Shown here one piece after another: positions 7,923 to 17,777 of a stretch of DNA of 60,948 nt. Both the position numbers and the translations under genes were made by a program. The stretch comes from Calothrix sp. HK-06. GTDB taxonomy: Bacteria > Cyanobacteriota > Cyanobacteriia > Cyanobacteriales > Nostocaceae. The notes under the pieces are model-generated. The model did no database searches. It was not told the origin of the DNA and saw only the letters and a list, made by a program, of their open reading frames with translations. The DNA is taken from contig NZ_MRCD01000052.1 in assembly GCF_001904745.1 (NCBI RefSeq), positions 1 through 60,948 of the forward strand, in the 5' to 3' direction. Position 1 is the first letter of the stretch. The number at the start of each line of letters is the position of its first letter.

Positions 7923-9560
7923 TTACACTGAGGCTTTGGTTTGAGTAGTTAATACTGGTGGTGTAGCAATTGCATCCGTAATCCAATCGCGTCTTACCCA
8001 TAGTCGATCTAATCCACCTGTTGCTTGGTAATAACGTTGATTTGGATCGGTTTCGGGATAGTCTACGCGGATATGTTCGCTACGGGTTTCTGTACGATGT
8101 AAAGCACTAAAATATGCCCATCGCGCGACAGCGGTGAGAGCAGCGGCTCGACGAGAATGTTCTACATCGCGCACCGTATCCTGTTTTGGGTTCTTTTGTA
8201 CCTGCTGCCACAGTGCTTCTAATTTGGCAAGGGAATCTAGCAGCTTTTGCTCGGAGCGCAAGTAATTTTTTTCTAGCGGGAACATCTCTGCTTGGACACC
8301 ACGCACAATTGCCTCATTGTCAAATGTTTCGGAAGCGGGGGAATAAGTTCTGAATCCGGCTTGCCCAACAGGATGCACAGGTCTTTCATGGGCATGGGCG
8401 CCTAGACTCTTGGCAAAGGCAGCTGCACCTTCTCCTGCCCATTGTCCTGTGGATATTGCCCAGGCGGCATTAGGACCACCACCCCCAGAAGCTAAACCTG
8501 CTAAAAACTCTCGCGATGCTGCATCACCAGCAGCGTAGAGTCCAGGAACTTTTGTACCACAACTATCGTTGATAATCCTAATTCCACCCGTACCACGAAC
8601 TGTACCTTCTAGTACCAGTGTTACTGGTACTCGTTCTGTATAGGGGTCAATGCCAGCTTTTTTATAAGGTAGAAAAGCAATAAAGTGGGACTTTTCAATC
8701 ACTGCCTTGACTTCAGGTGTAGCTCGATCTAAACGGGCATAAACGGCGCCTTTAAGTAGGGCATTGGGAAGAAAAGATGGGTCGCGACGACCATTGATGT
8801 AACCACCAAGGTCATTGCCGGCTTCATCGGTATAACTTGCCCAGCCAAAGGGGACTCCTCGTGTCACTGTGGCATTGAAAGCAGTCGAGATCGCATAGTG
8901 ATTAGAAGCTTCCATACTCGATAGTTCGGCGCCTGCTTCTACTGCCATTAGCAAACCATCACCTGTATTTGTATTGCAACCTAATGCTTTACTCAAGAAT
9001 GCACAACCGCCATTTGCTAATACTACTGCGCTAGCACGAACGGTATAGGTACGATGATTTTGCCGCTGCACACCCCTTGCTCCTGCCACTGAGCCATCAT
9101 CAGCTAGTAAAAGCTCTAGAGCAGGACTTTGGTCGAGAATTTGAACTCCAACACGCAAAAGTTTTTTGCGAAGTACTCGCATATATTCGGGGCCGTAATA
9201 ACTCTGGCGTATAGATTCTCCATTTTCTTTGGGGAAACGATAGCCCCAATCTTCTACTAGGGGCAAACTGAGCCAAGTTTTTTCAATGACACGCTCGATC
9301 CAACGTAAGTTAGCTAAATTTTTTCCTGAGCGGTAACGTTCCCATAAAACTTTGTCCCAATTTTCCGGGGAAGGCGCCATGATACCATTACCACTGGCGG
9401 CAGCGGCGCCGCTTGTACCTAGAAAACCTTTATCAACAATGATTACTTTAACACCTTGAGATGCAGCTGCCCATGCTGCCCATGCTGCCGCAGGACCACC
9501 ACCAATTACTAATACATCGGCAGTTAATTGTAATTCATTCTCGCTATAGCTTGTTAACAA
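7923..9560 (-). CDS. Fumarate reductase/AprA-like FAD flavoprotein
   Basis: An FAD-dependent oxidoreductase of the succinate dehydrogenase/fumarate reductase/AprA family. The Rossmann motif VLVIGGGPAAAWAAWAA is near residue 20. The FAD site is completed by VPGLYAAGDAASREFLAG, and a helical C-terminal domain follows. I choose the TTG at 9560 (545 residues), which has GGGAGG 8 bases upstream. An upstream ATG would run back over the end of the ABC transporter gene and add a tail unlike the family. With the ferredoxin at 7559 it forms a likely two-subunit enzyme. The context of monooxygenase, amidohydrolase and exporter genes suggests a role in breaking down an imported organic, perhaps sulfur-containing, compound. 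Confidence 0.88.
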   Translation of the reverse strand: MLTSYSENELQLTADVLVIGGGPAAAWAAWAAASQGVKVIIVDKGFLGTSGAAAASGNGIMAPSPENWDKVLWERYRSGKNLANLRWIERVIEKTWLSLPLVEDWGYRFPKENGESIRQSYYGPEYMRVLRKKLLRVGVQILDQSPALELLLADDGSVAGARGVQRQNHRTYTVRASAVVLANGGCAFLSKALGCNTNTGDGLLMAVEAGAELSSMEASNHYAISTAFNATVTRGVPFGWASYTDEAGNDLGGYINGRRDPSFLPNALLKGAVYARLDRATPEVKAVIEKSHFIAFLPYKKAGIDPYTERVPVTLVLEGTVRGTGGIRIINDSCGTKVPGLYAAGDAASREFLAGLASGGGGPNAAWAISTGQWAGEGAAAFAKSLGAHAHERPVHPVGQAGFRTYSPASETFDNEAIVRGVQAEMFPLEKNYLRSEQKLLDSLAKLEALWQQVQKNPKQDTVRDVEHSRRAAALTAVARWAYFSALHRTETRSEHIRVDYPETDPNQRYYQATGGLDRLWVRRDWITDAIATPPVLTTQTKASV

Positions 9561-9583
9561 TTTCTTATCCTCCCTTTTTAGCT

Positions 9584-11440
9584 TTATACCTTGCCATTTT
9601 GAGTAGCTTCTACAGGCAAAAATCCACCTGCCTGCATTTCCCATAACTTATAGTAGGCGCCACGTTTTGCTGTTAATTCTTCATGGGTTCCATCTTCAAC
9701 AATGCGACCTTTATCAAAAACTAAAATACGGTCTAAGTGGGCAATAGTAGATAAGCGATGAGCTACTACGATAACCGTTTTTCCTTGCATTGCTGAATCG
9801 AGGGTATCTTGAATCGCGCGTTCGGTAATTGAATCGAGGCTGGAAGTCGCTTCATCTAAAATCAGAATTGGTGCATCTTTAAGAATTACTCTAGCTATTG
9901 CAATGCGCTGTCTTTGTCCTCCCGAAAGTTTAACACCACGTTCACCTACAAGCGAATCGTAACCCTCTTTAATTTGCGCGATAAAATCGTGAGCGTAAGC
10001 TTTGCGTGCTGCTTCAACTACTTCTTCGTCGCTTGCTTCTAATCGACCGTAACGAACATTTTCTAATAATGTTCGATGGAATAAAGATGGGTCTTGGGGA
10101 ATTAAGCTAATTTGAGAGTGAAGCGCTTCCTGAGTCATATCTCGAATATCGACTCCATCAATGAGAATCTGCCCAGCTTGAGGATCGAATAAGCGTAAAA
10201 TTAGATTGACAAAGGTAGATTTTCCTGACCCAGAAAATCCCACCAGTCCAACACGCTGACCTGGTTGAATAGTGACAAAGAGATTTTTAAATACTTGCTT
10301 TTCGTTTGAGTAGCTGAAATTGACTCTCCTAAATTCAATGCGTCCCTTAGTGATGGTGTGGGGAATTGCGTTGTCACGATCTATAATTTCGTGAGGTTGA
10401 ATAATAGTAGAAACCCCATGACTAATGTTGCCAATATGTTCAAAAATTTCTAAAAATCTTTTGCTTAAATTGCGTGATCCACTGATAATTAACAGCGACA
10501 AACTAGTTGCCACTACAAAATCAGCAGCAGCAATCTTTCCCTGACTCCAAAGGGAGAGCGAATAATACAAGGTGCCAATTTTCAAAATTGCAGCAGAGAT
10601 AGCCTGAAACCAGCGAATACGCTCCGAATACCAGTTAGACTTTCTCACCTCTACGAGTTCACGCTTTAATTGCTCGTTTAAATAGCGTCGTTCAAATCCT
10701 AAACGCGCGAATAGTCGGCTACTGGTAAGATTCGTAACAGAATCTACAATCATGCCAGTAGTTTCACTTCTTTTTGCAGCAGCTTTGCGGGCGTGAATTC
10801 GGCAGCGAGTCGCCAACCAAAACGAAATACTAGTAAAAAGAACTGCCCACCCACCTACAAATGCGGCTAATGGAGGATACGCACGATACAGTAACGCTGT
10901 TGAGACAACATTTACTATAATCACTGGCATAAATTCACTAATCAGCATTTGCATCGTCTGAGTTACACCCAGAGAAGTTTCGCTAATGCGGTGTGCCAAG
11001 GCGCCTGCAAAACTACTGCTGAGGTAGCGGTGGGAATGCTGCTGCAAGTAAGCATATAAACAGCGGACAATGTGCTGTCGGTGGACTGGATGGCGCATAG
11101 TTTGCAAAAATCCAGATGACCGTTCAAATACCACCTCTCCTACACTCAATGCAGTAAAGAGCATGAGAGGTTGACTTATAGCATCAAGGATAGGTTTGGT
11201 ATCGCCCGTCGATCTCGTCACAGCTCGGATAATCTCACCAATCGCATAAGGCAGCATGATACCGCAGGTCGCTTGTATTGCCTCCAGAATAATTATTAGC
11301 GCATACCACCAACGGTAATAATTCACGAAATATAAAATAAACCGGAAAGGTGTTGTGGGTAAGGCTGGTGCAGAAGCAGACCGTTGAAACCGTCGAGAAC
11401 GAAAATTATTGTTTTCAGTATGTATGGCTGGATTTATCAT
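9584..11440 (-). CDS. ABC transporter, fused permease-ATPase (exporter type)
   Basis: A 618-residue half-transporter of the MsbA/MdlB type. A six-helix membrane domain occupies roughly residues 35-330 and is followed by the ATPase domain. The latter shows Walker A (GFSGSGKST), the Q-loop (SLIPQDPSLF), the signature LSGGQRQRIAIAR, Walker B with glutamate (LILDEATSSLDS) and the H-loop (VVAHRLSTI). It would work as a homodimer in the plasma membrane and normally exports lipids, drugs or peptides. It begins 2 bases after the aldo/keto reductase stop and ends 23 bases before the flavoprotein start, so it sits inside the operon and may export a product or toxic intermediate. Confidence 0.93.
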   Translation of the reverse strand: MINPAIHTENNNFRSRRFQRSASAPALPTTPFRFILYFVNYYRWWYALIIILEAIQATCGIMLPYAIGEIIRAVTRSTGDTKPILDAISQPLMLFTALSVGEVVFERSSGFLQTMRHPVHRQHIVRCLYAYLQQHSHRYLSSSFAGALAHRISETSLGVTQTMQMLISEFMPVIIVNVVSTALLYRAYPPLAAFVGGWAVLFTSISFWLATRCRIHARKAAAKRSETTGMIVDSVTNLTSSRLFARLGFERRYLNEQLKRELVEVRKSNWYSERIRWFQAISAAILKIGTLYYSLSLWSQGKIAAADFVVATSLSLLIISGSRNLSKRFLEIFEHIGNISHGVSTIIQPHEIIDRDNAIPHTITKGRIEFRRVNFSYSNEKQVFKNLFVTIQPGQRVGLVGFSGSGKSTFVNLILRLFDPQAGQILIDGVDIRDMTQEALHSQISLIPQDPSLFHRTLLENVRYGRLEASDEEVVEAARKAYAHDFIAQIKEGYDSLVGERGVKLSGGQRQRIAIARVILKDAPILILDEATSSLDSITERAIQDTLDSAMQGKTVIVVAHRLSTIAHLDRILVFDKGRIVEDGTHEELTAKRGAYYKLWEMQAGGFLPVEATQNGKV

Positions 11441-11442
11441 TT

Positions 11443-12441
11443 CTAACGTACAGAATCACCTTTACGATATTCGGCAGTAATATCATCAAGTTTTTGTTTC
11501 AAATTATCATCAAGTTTTACTTCTACTGCCTTCAAAGTATCAACTAATTGCTCTGGACGACTGGCGCCAATAATAGGAGCAGTAATAATTGGATTGGCTA
11601 ATACCCAAGCCAATGCTAGGGTAGTAAGTGACCATCCTTGGGCATCTGCAACTGTGCGTAATTCCTCAACCGTATTGAACTCACGCTCATGCCAATAACG
11701 TTCTTGATAACGTTCTGCGGCAGTACCTAAAGTGAAACGAGTTCCTGGGGTGGGAGCTTGCGCGCGGTTATGTTTACCTGTAAGTAATCCTCCTGCCAAG
11801 GGATTGTAAGGAATTACACCTAAACCTTCTTCTTTTGCTAGAGGTAATAGTTCGCGCTCAATTTCACGGAATAAGAGATTGTAGCGGGGTTGAATCGAGA
11901 CAAAGCGAGTGAAATTCCGCACATCTGCACGACCTAGCGCGCGAGCAAGTCGGTAGGCTAAGAAATTGGAAACCCCAATATAGCGTACTTTACCAGCACG
12001 AACTATTAAATCTAAAGCTTCTAAGGTTTCATCAAGGGGAGTTGAGGCATCATCAGAATGTAATTGGTACAAATCAACATAATCAGTTCCCAACCTTCTT
12101 AAAGAAGCATCTATTGCATCTAGAATATGTTTGCGCGAAGCACCTTGATCCCAAGGTGCCGAACCAACCTTGCCCACACATTTAGTAGCTAGTATAAAAT
12201 GTTCGCGTTTACCTTTGAGCCAGCGTCCTATGATTTCTTCAGTACTACCAGCAGTAGCAAGCCCACCACCAAGGGGATAAACGTCGGCTGTATCCAGAAA
12301 GTTAATTCCAGCATCGGCAGCAATGTCGAGAATCTGCCTAGAAGTTTCTTCATCTGTCTGCAAACCGAAGGTCATGGTGCCGAGACAAAGACGAGAAACG
12401 GTCAATCCAGTTTGACCAAGCTTAGTAGTTGGTAATGTCAT
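11443..12441 (-). CDS. Aldo/keto reductase
   Basis: A 332-residue NAD(P)H-dependent reductase with the barrel start LGQTGLTVSRLCLGTMTFG. The catalytic residues are in FLDTADVYPLGGG (Asp/Tyr), LATKCVG (Lys) and DLYQLHSDD (His). The cofactor-binding end is in APIIGASRPEQLVDTL. It is not closely related to the reductase at 541. Its start overlaps the stop of the esterase gene by four bases (ATGA), a sign of translational coupling. In the operon it could reduce a carbonyl product of one of the monooxygenases. Confidence 0.92.
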   Translation of the reverse strand: MTLPTTKLGQTGLTVSRLCLGTMTFGLQTDEETSRQILDIAADAGINFLDTADVYPLGGGLATAGSTEEIIGRWLKGKREHFILATKCVGKVGSAPWDQGASRKHILDAIDASLRRLGTDYVDLYQLHSDDASTPLDETLEALDLIVRAGKVRYIGVSNFLAYRLARALGRADVRNFTRFVSIQPRYNLLFREIERELLPLAKEEGLGVIPYNPLAGGLLTGKHNRAQAPTPGTRFTLGTAAERYQERYWHEREFNTVEELRTVADAQGWSLTTLALAWVLANPIITAPIIGASRPEQLVDTLKAVEVKLDDNLKQKLDDITAEYRKGDSVR

Positions 12442-13097
12442 ACTGCTACAGAAGTTTTACGACGACTTTGTGAAACTAACCATTGTTGCAATTTTGGATT
12501 GCCATATACCTCATCAGCAATAAAATGATCACCATCAGAAAGTATAGTCAAATCGATTGTTCCACCTAATTTGTGCAAGGTATCAACAACATATTGTGTA
12601 TCTCCAATAGACAGTTTTTCGTCCTTTCCACCTTGGAATATTTGAATGGGAATTTCCTTAAGTGCAGCTAGTTGGGTTTCTTCTAATGTTTGAGGCGCCC
12701 GACCTGATACTGCTACCAAACCAGCAAAGCGACCGGGATGAGAAGCAGCAATATGCCAAGCTCCAGCAGTACCTAAACTAAACCCGGATAAGATTACGCG
12801 GTCAGGGTCGATAGGCTGGGAGGCAATGAGTTTATCAAGCAAAGCAATTACATCTGACTCTCGATCTACCCAAGTTTGTCCTTCGGGTAGTTGGGGAGCT
12901 GCAAAGAAATAAGGTAAAGAATCTGACGCATCCACAAAACGAGGTAAACCCCATTTCAAAAGCACATTTAGATCATTCCCACGGTCGCGCGCTCCATGCA
13001 GAAATAACACAAGAGGCGCCGATTTATTTGCATCGATAGAAGGTGAGAAAAGATAAGGCAAGCCATTGGTATTTTGGGAGCGTTTTTCTACAGGCAT
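12438..13097 (-). CDS. Alpha/beta hydrolase, esterase/phospholipase-like
   Basis: A 219-residue serine hydrolase. The oxyanion region is LFLHGARDRGND, the nucleophile elbow GFSLGTAGAW, and the catalytic His is in LSDGDHFIADEV, with an Asp likely in FQGGKDEKLS. I choose the ATG at 13097 because AGGAG stands seven bases upstream; an in-frame start at 13202 would overlap the preceding gene. The domain resembles the carboxylesterase/phospholipase and polyhydroxybutyrate depolymerase group. Coupled to the reductase gene, it may cleave an ester made by Baeyer-Villiger-type oxygenation; that is inference. Confidence 0.88.
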   Translation of the reverse strand: MPVEKRSQNTNGLPYLFSPSIDANKSAPLVLFLHGARDRGNDLNVLLKWGLPRFVDASDSLPYFFAAPQLPEGQTWVDRESDVIALLDKLIASQPIDPDRVILSGFSLGTAGAWHIAASHPGRFAGLVAVSGRAPQTLEETQLAALKEIPIQIFQGGKDEKLSIGDTQYVVDTLHKLGGTIDLTILSDGDHFIADEVYGNPKLQQWLVSQSRRKTSVAV

Positions 13098-13168
13098 CGT
13101 TTTACTCCTAAATGCTAATAGTTTTGAGGTAAAGATAATTACTTTATGCACTGCACAGGCGCCTTGGC

Positions 13169-14611
13169 CTATGCTAAAGCTGCCTCGGCAGGTTGTTTCC
13201 AAACTGCGGCTGCATATAATGACTCTTCAAAGTCAGTTGCAATGTTGTCGCTTGTAATGCGCGCCTCGTGGTGTGCCCAGTCTCCGAAAAATAAGTCATG
13301 GTTAATACGTGACACTATCGCTGGCACGTCACGCCGAATACTAGGTACATCACCGATGGGCAACCCAAAACTAACGAAGCCAGCAGGATTGAATACGTGA
13401 ATATCTTTTAGATAAGGCGCACTGCCAGGTACTTTCTCTTGGAATTCGTGGGCGCCACCAAGATAAGGGTGCGATGCCAGTTTATCGTCGCGTTGGTCTG
13501 CTGGAGGTTCGTAGCGGTCACGCCAAAGTGCGATGTTATGGGCAAAGTCAGCTAGCTCAGGTCGCCTTGTTGGGTCAACAAAGTAACCAGTACCAGCAAT
13601 GACAAAATCAAACTCGAAAACATCATCATTTACTTCGGCAACAATCCGACCATCTCGCTCGTGGGCTGTTTTCCAAGGTGCAGATAAATGTAGATGAAAA
13701 TTACGGAAAGCAATTACCCGCTCAATTGCATCTGGTGGAGGTGTGGAGCCAAGTTTATTAAAGCGCCATGCTTGAAACCAACGAGCTGCATCGGGTAGTT
13801 CTGGATAGTTGTAATAGGCACCCGGATACCCCCGTCCGCGAATTACTGGCAGCGATGCAATAGCTGGGCGCCGAGCAAACAAGTGTACAGTCCTTGCTCC
13901 AGATTCGAGCGCTACCCCTGCCGCATCGAAAGCTGAAGCAGCAGCTCCCAACACCGCTACTGTTTTGCCCTGTAATGCTGCAAAATCAATGCCCTCACTG
14001 GTGTGTGCATATAAATTGCGCGGTAGGTCAGTAAGTATAGACGGAACATTTGCACCACCAGTACCAGCCACACCGTTAGCAAAAATAATTTTGCGCGTGG
14101 TTTCTACTTGCGGCACACCATTTACTTCTAGATGTAGGCGAAAGAAACCTTCGGCTGGCTCAATTCGTACTAACTTTGTTTGGTAACGAACTTGAATACC
14201 AAGAAACTTTCGATACCAACTGAGATACTCAGCCCACAGTAACCGGGGAATACGGTCAATTGCTGCATAAGCTTCGGCGCCGTGCCGTGCTTCATACCAA
14301 GCTTGAAACGATAGTTCTGGAATACCTAGCTCATGTCCTGCTAAGTTCTTTGGTGTGCGTAGCTTGTTCATCCGCGCGCGCGTTAGCCATACCCCAGCAT
14401 TATTTTCATTCTGGGCTGCATCAATTATTGTCACGCGCCCAATGCCAGCACGCCGTAATGCAAATGCAAAAGTACTACCGCTACCACTGCCACCAACTAT
14501 TGTGACATTATGGTCGATTCCTGGGCGTTCTGGAACCCAGTTCTCTGGGTCGGCGCCGAGTAAGCGTAGTGCCTCACGGGCGCCAAAATCAGGGTCAGTC
14601 GTTGTCGTCAT
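13169..14611 (-). CDS. FAD/NAD(P)-binding monooxygenase-like protein
   Basis: A 480-residue protein with two dinucleotide-binding folds. The FAD site is VTIVGGSGSGSTFAFALRRA near residues 35-55. The NADPH site is KTVAVLGAAASAFDAAGVAL near residue 220. A further ATG motif of FAD proteins appears in FVIAGTGYFVDP. This is the layout of class B flavoprotein monooxygenases and related N-hydroxylases. I do not see a clear Baeyer-Villiger fingerprint, so the reaction stays open. It lies between the amidohydrolase gene (129 bases upstream) and the esterase gene (71 bases downstream) on one strand. Confidence 0.83.
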   Translation of the reverse strand: MTTTTDPDFGAREALRLLGADPENWVPERPGIDHNVTIVGGSGSGSTFAFALRRAGIGRVTIIDAAQNENNAGVWLTRARMNKLRTPKNLAGHELGIPELSFQAWYEARHGAEAYAAIDRIPRLLWAEYLSWYRKFLGIQVRYQTKLVRIEPAEGFFRLHLEVNGVPQVETTRKIIFANGVAGTGGANVPSILTDLPRNLYAHTSEGIDFAALQGKTVAVLGAAASAFDAAGVALESGARTVHLFARRPAIASLPVIRGRGYPGAYYNYPELPDAARWFQAWRFNKLGSTPPPDAIERVIAFRNFHLHLSAPWKTAHERDGRIVAEVNDDVFEFDFVIAGTGYFVDPTRRPELADFAHNIALWRDRYEPPADQRDDKLASHPYLGGAHEFQEKVPGSAPYLKDIHVFNPAGFVSFGLPIGDVPSIRRDVPAIVSRINHDLFFGDWAHHEARITSDNIATDFEESLYAAAVWKQPAEAALA

Positions 14612-14639
14612 GTCGATCTCCTAGACTGAATATGAAGGA

Positions 14640-14725
14640 CTTCTTCTGGAGCGGGCATCCTCGCCCGCCCCTGAATATGGAACAGGCAAGGATGCCTATT
14701 CCACAAGAAAATGCCCATTCCACAA
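14640..14725. repeat. Dispersed hairpin repeat between operon genes
   Basis: It contains GGGCATCCTCGCCCG and related GGAACAGGCAAGGATGCC/GGAATGGGC modules. A similar TGGAATGGGCATCCTTGCCCG occurs at about 60750. It lies between two co-oriented genes and might reduce read-through. Confidence 0.5.
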
Positions 14726-14740
14726 CAAGGATGGTTAATT

Positions 14741-16282
14741 TTAAGCTATTACTAAACTCTTATCGACCTGTAGAGATTCAACGTTGCTTACCTTAGATTC
14801 AATAGCTGTACCCTTAAAGAAGTTGGGGTTAGCTTCAGTGTAAAATTTATAGGGATTAGCGAAGACATAAGACTTAAAGTCTGCTTCGGAAATTACGCCT
14901 TCTTTCACTAAATCCCAGCTTTCCGCTAAGGGTGCGGTAAGGTCGGGTACATCCCAGTGACCAACATCTGAGGAGTAAATAGCGTTTATCTTGACATTTA
15001 AAGGATTGGCTTTATCGTTGAATGCTGCTGCTATGGTGCGGTCATCAGACTCAGAGCCAAAGAAGAAATTGTTTACCCAACGGTCGCGAATATCTTCAAT
15101 TGTTTCAATGCCTGCTGCTCCAAAATCCTCTAGTTCGCTACCAACTGGCTGACGGCTATGACGGGTGAAGGAGGAACCTAATACACTCTTAGTTAATTCC
15201 TCTTTGCTGAGGGAATGTCCTTTTGTTATTTCTTTACCGTAACGCTCAAATAGCTCAAACAATTCATCAGCATTTGTTAGCTCAGGGTTGTAGTTTTGCA
15301 GACCTTTAAGACTGCGTTTGGAAAAGCGGTCTACCAAATGAATGTAGACGTGGGCGCCCCAATCTGCACCACCTTCGAGCATAGCTACGCGCAACTGTGG
15401 AAAACGCTTAGTAACTCCCCCAAAGAATAATGCCTTGGCAAATGCTTGCGACCCATCGGCAAAGTGACCAATGTGGTTATTCATGTAGTTACTAATAGAA
15501 GAGCGTCCAGTCCAACCTTGACTGCCATAGTGGGTAGTAACAGGTACGCCTAGCTCAACGACTTTAGCCCAGAAGGGGTCATAGTCGTATTCGCTATCTA
15601 TACCGTAGAAATCCATGTAATAGGCATACTTTGAAATTCCAGGGAATTGATCTGCTGGATACTTATCTGCGATTGCCTTAACTGGTCTTTTCACTCCACC
15701 AGGAATATTAATTACTTTCAATCCTAGGGTATTTACTGCAAACTCTAACTCTTCAATCGCTTCTTGGGGAGTATGCATCTGGATGCCAGCTACAGGTGTT
15801 AGGCGATCACTATACGGACGGTACAAGTCAGCATGATAGTGATTTATAGCCCGTTGCAATGCTTGACGGTTTTCTTGCAGCTTTGCTCCTGTTGGCGCCA
15901 ACACATTATTAGGAAATAGTACAGAGTAGTCTGACCCCTGCTCTGCCTGACGCTCGTAGAAAAGTTCCGGCAAAGTATAAGTCGCTAAATCTAATGTATT
16001 GCGAGTGACTCTTGCCCACCAAGGCGAGCGAACTGTGCGGTTGTACTGACGTTCTTCTGGGGTTTGTTGATACCAATCTTTACCTTCGCTCTTAGAGTTA
16101 AGACGAGAAGATTCTGCTTTGCGTAATTCGTCTACAAGTTTTGCACCACCGTAATTAGCAATGTAATCCTCTAATGCGGGTGTAAAATCATTAGTGTGAA
16201 CATCAGTATCGATTACTGGATAATCAAGGGTTGCTTTAATTGCAGCAGAGCGGGAGGTTTTTAATCTGTTATATTCAGTCAT
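14741..16282 (-). CDS. Amidohydrolase family metal-dependent hydrolase
   Basis: A 513-residue TIM-barrel hydrolase of the amidohydrolase-2 (ACMSD-like) group. The N-terminal metal-binding strand reads VIDTDVHTND, a DxH version of the usual HxH. Further ligands are likely in VTTHYGSQGW, LEGGADWGAHVYIH, and a late aspartate in IYSSDVGHWDVPD. I start at the ATG at 16282, which has AAGGA upstream. Related enzymes hydrolyse or decarboxylate ring-cleavage products. It lies 74 bases after the NtaA-type monooxygenase gene and is probably co-transcribed, which suggests that it acts on that enzyme's product. Confidence 0.88.
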   Translation of the reverse strand: MTEYNRLKTSRSAAIKATLDYPVIDTDVHTNDFTPALEDYIANYGGAKLVDELRKAESSRLNSKSEGKDWYQQTPEERQYNRTVRSPWWARVTRNTLDLATYTLPELFYERQAEQGSDYSVLFPNNVLAPTGAKLQENRQALQRAINHYHADLYRPYSDRLTPVAGIQMHTPQEAIEELEFAVNTLGLKVINIPGGVKRPVKAIADKYPADQFPGISKYAYYMDFYGIDSEYDYDPFWAKVVELGVPVTTHYGSQGWTGRSSISNYMNNHIGHFADGSQAFAKALFFGGVTKRFPQLRVAMLEGGADWGAHVYIHLVDRFSKRSLKGLQNYNPELTNADELFELFERYGKEITKGHSLSKEELTKSVLGSSFTRHSRQPVGSELEDFGAAGIETIEDIRDRWVNNFFFGSESDDRTIAAAFNDKANPLNVKINAIYSSDVGHWDVPDLTAPLAESWDLVKEGVISEADFKSYVFANPYKFYTEANPNFFKGTAIESKVSNVESLQVDKSLVIA

Positions 16283-16356
16283 GTCTTTTTCCTTCAATAA
16301 ATAATTACAAGTCAAGTCAAGTCAAGTGTTTTCACTAAACATTGGTGAAAAATTGA

Positions 16357-17721
16357 TTACACTAACACCAATCTTTTTTCTGTTTGTGTAGTTGTAAAAC
16401 GATTGCTAGGACGACGCAATCCTAAATTTTCGCGCAAGGTACTACCTTCATACTCTGTACGGAAAAGCCCACGTTTTTGGAGAATGGGAACGACTAGATT
16501 AACAAAGTCATCTAACCCTGTAGGTAAAATTGGCGGCATAATATTAAACCCATCTGCCGCACCATTATTAAACCATTCCTCTAATTGGTCAGCAATGCTT
16601 TCAGGTGAGCCAATTATAGTACGATGACCTCGCGCGGTAGCCAAAGCAAGATACAATTGTCGCAATGTCAAATTGCCATTAGTCGCTAAATCTTTGACCA
16701 GTTTGAGACGACTTTTGTTATTGTTCGTATCGCTAGGTAATTCAGGCGCCAAATCGTCTAGGGAATATTTTGACAAATCAATATCTTTGTAATATGTCTT
16801 TAAAATACCCCAGGCGACATCGGGATGAATTAACGATTGTAAGAATTCATACTTCTCTTGAGCTTCTTCTTCAGTGCGTCCAATGACGGGAAAAGCTCCT
16901 GGCATAATTTTAAGGTCATCTGGGTCGCGTCCGTATGTCGCTAATCTACCTTTTAGATCAGCATAAAATTCTTGTGCATTCGCTAGAGTTTGATTAGCTG
17001 TAAAGATAACTTCGGCAGTACGCGCGGCTAAGTCTCGTCCTGCTTCAGAGGCGCCTGCTTGCACAATTACTGGATAACCTTGCGGTGGACGACCGACATT
17101 CAAAGGGCCTCTTACAGAAAAATGTTTGCCCTTGTGGTTGAGTATATGCAATTTATCCGGCTCAAAATAAATTCCAGATTCTTTATCGCGGATAAAAGCA
17201 TCATCTTCCCAACTATCCCAGAGTCCTTTGACAACTTCTACGAACTCTTCTGCACGTTCATAACGCTGGCTGTGTTCGGGGTGTTTATCATGTCCGAAAT
17301 TACCTGCGGCATTCTCATTACCTGTGGTAACTACATTCCACCCCGCGCGACCTTTACTCAAGTAATCTAAGGAAGCAAACTTACGTGCAAGGGTATAAGG
17401 TTCTTCGTAAGTAGTCGAAGCAGTAGCAATAAAGCCGATATTTTGGGTAATAGAAGACAATGCTGAAAAAAGGGTAACAGGCTCGAAATGGACGATTTTA
17501 CCATTACGACCCTCAGTTTCCGAACTACTGCTCCAAACTCCTGGGCTGTCCGCCAGAAAAACTGCATCAAACAACCCACGCTCGGCGGTTTGAGTAATTT
17601 CTTTGTAATGCTCGAAATTTAGACCAGCATCTGCTTGCGAATCTGGGTGGCGCCAAGCGGAAACATGATGTCCGGTGGCTTGAATAAATGCACCTAAACG
17701 AAACTTGCGTGTTTTGCTCAT
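16357..17721 (-). CDS. NtaA/SnaA/DszA-family flavin-dependent monooxygenase
   Basis: A 454-residue bacterial-luciferase-like monooxygenase. Family signatures are LGAFIQATGHHVSAWRHPD at the N-terminus, LFDAVFLADSPGVW, RAGWNVVTTGNENAAGNFG and GYPVIVQAGASEAGRDLA. These enzymes use FMNH2 from a separate flavin reductase to cleave C-N or C-S bonds (nitrilotriacetate, dibenzothiophene sulfone). No reductase is visible nearby. The ATG at 17721 fits the family; a TTG at 17757 would add a lysine/glutamate-rich tail. Two paralogues lie at 56152 and 59368. It is first in a likely eight-gene operon, with a weak operator-like dyad about 57 bases upstream. Confidence 0.92.
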   Translation of the reverse strand: MSKTRKFRLGAFIQATGHHVSAWRHPDSQADAGLNFEHYKEITQTAERGLFDAVFLADSPGVWSSSSETEGRNGKIVHFEPVTLFSALSSITQNIGFIATASTTYEEPYTLARKFASLDYLSKGRAGWNVVTTGNENAAGNFGHDKHPEHSQRYERAEEFVEVVKGLWDSWEDDAFIRDKESGIYFEPDKLHILNHKGKHFSVRGPLNVGRPPQGYPVIVQAGASEAGRDLAARTAEVIFTANQTLANAQEFYADLKGRLATYGRDPDDLKIMPGAFPVIGRTEEEAQEKYEFLQSLIHPDVAWGILKTYYKDIDLSKYSLDDLAPELPSDTNNNKSRLKLVKDLATNGNLTLRQLYLALATARGHRTIIGSPESIADQLEEWFNNGAADGFNIMPPILPTGLDDFVNLVVPILQKRGLFRTEYEGSTLRENLGLRRPSNRFTTTQTEKRLVLV

Positions 17722-17777
17722 CTGTTTTTTCTTTTCTTCCTCTTTTTTTGAGGTCAAGACTATAACAACAGAACTAA

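Noticed and set aside
8000-15000. Long plus-strand open frames opposite the minus-strand operon
   Set aside because: They are shadows of real genes in other frames, without ribosome binding sites or family similarity.
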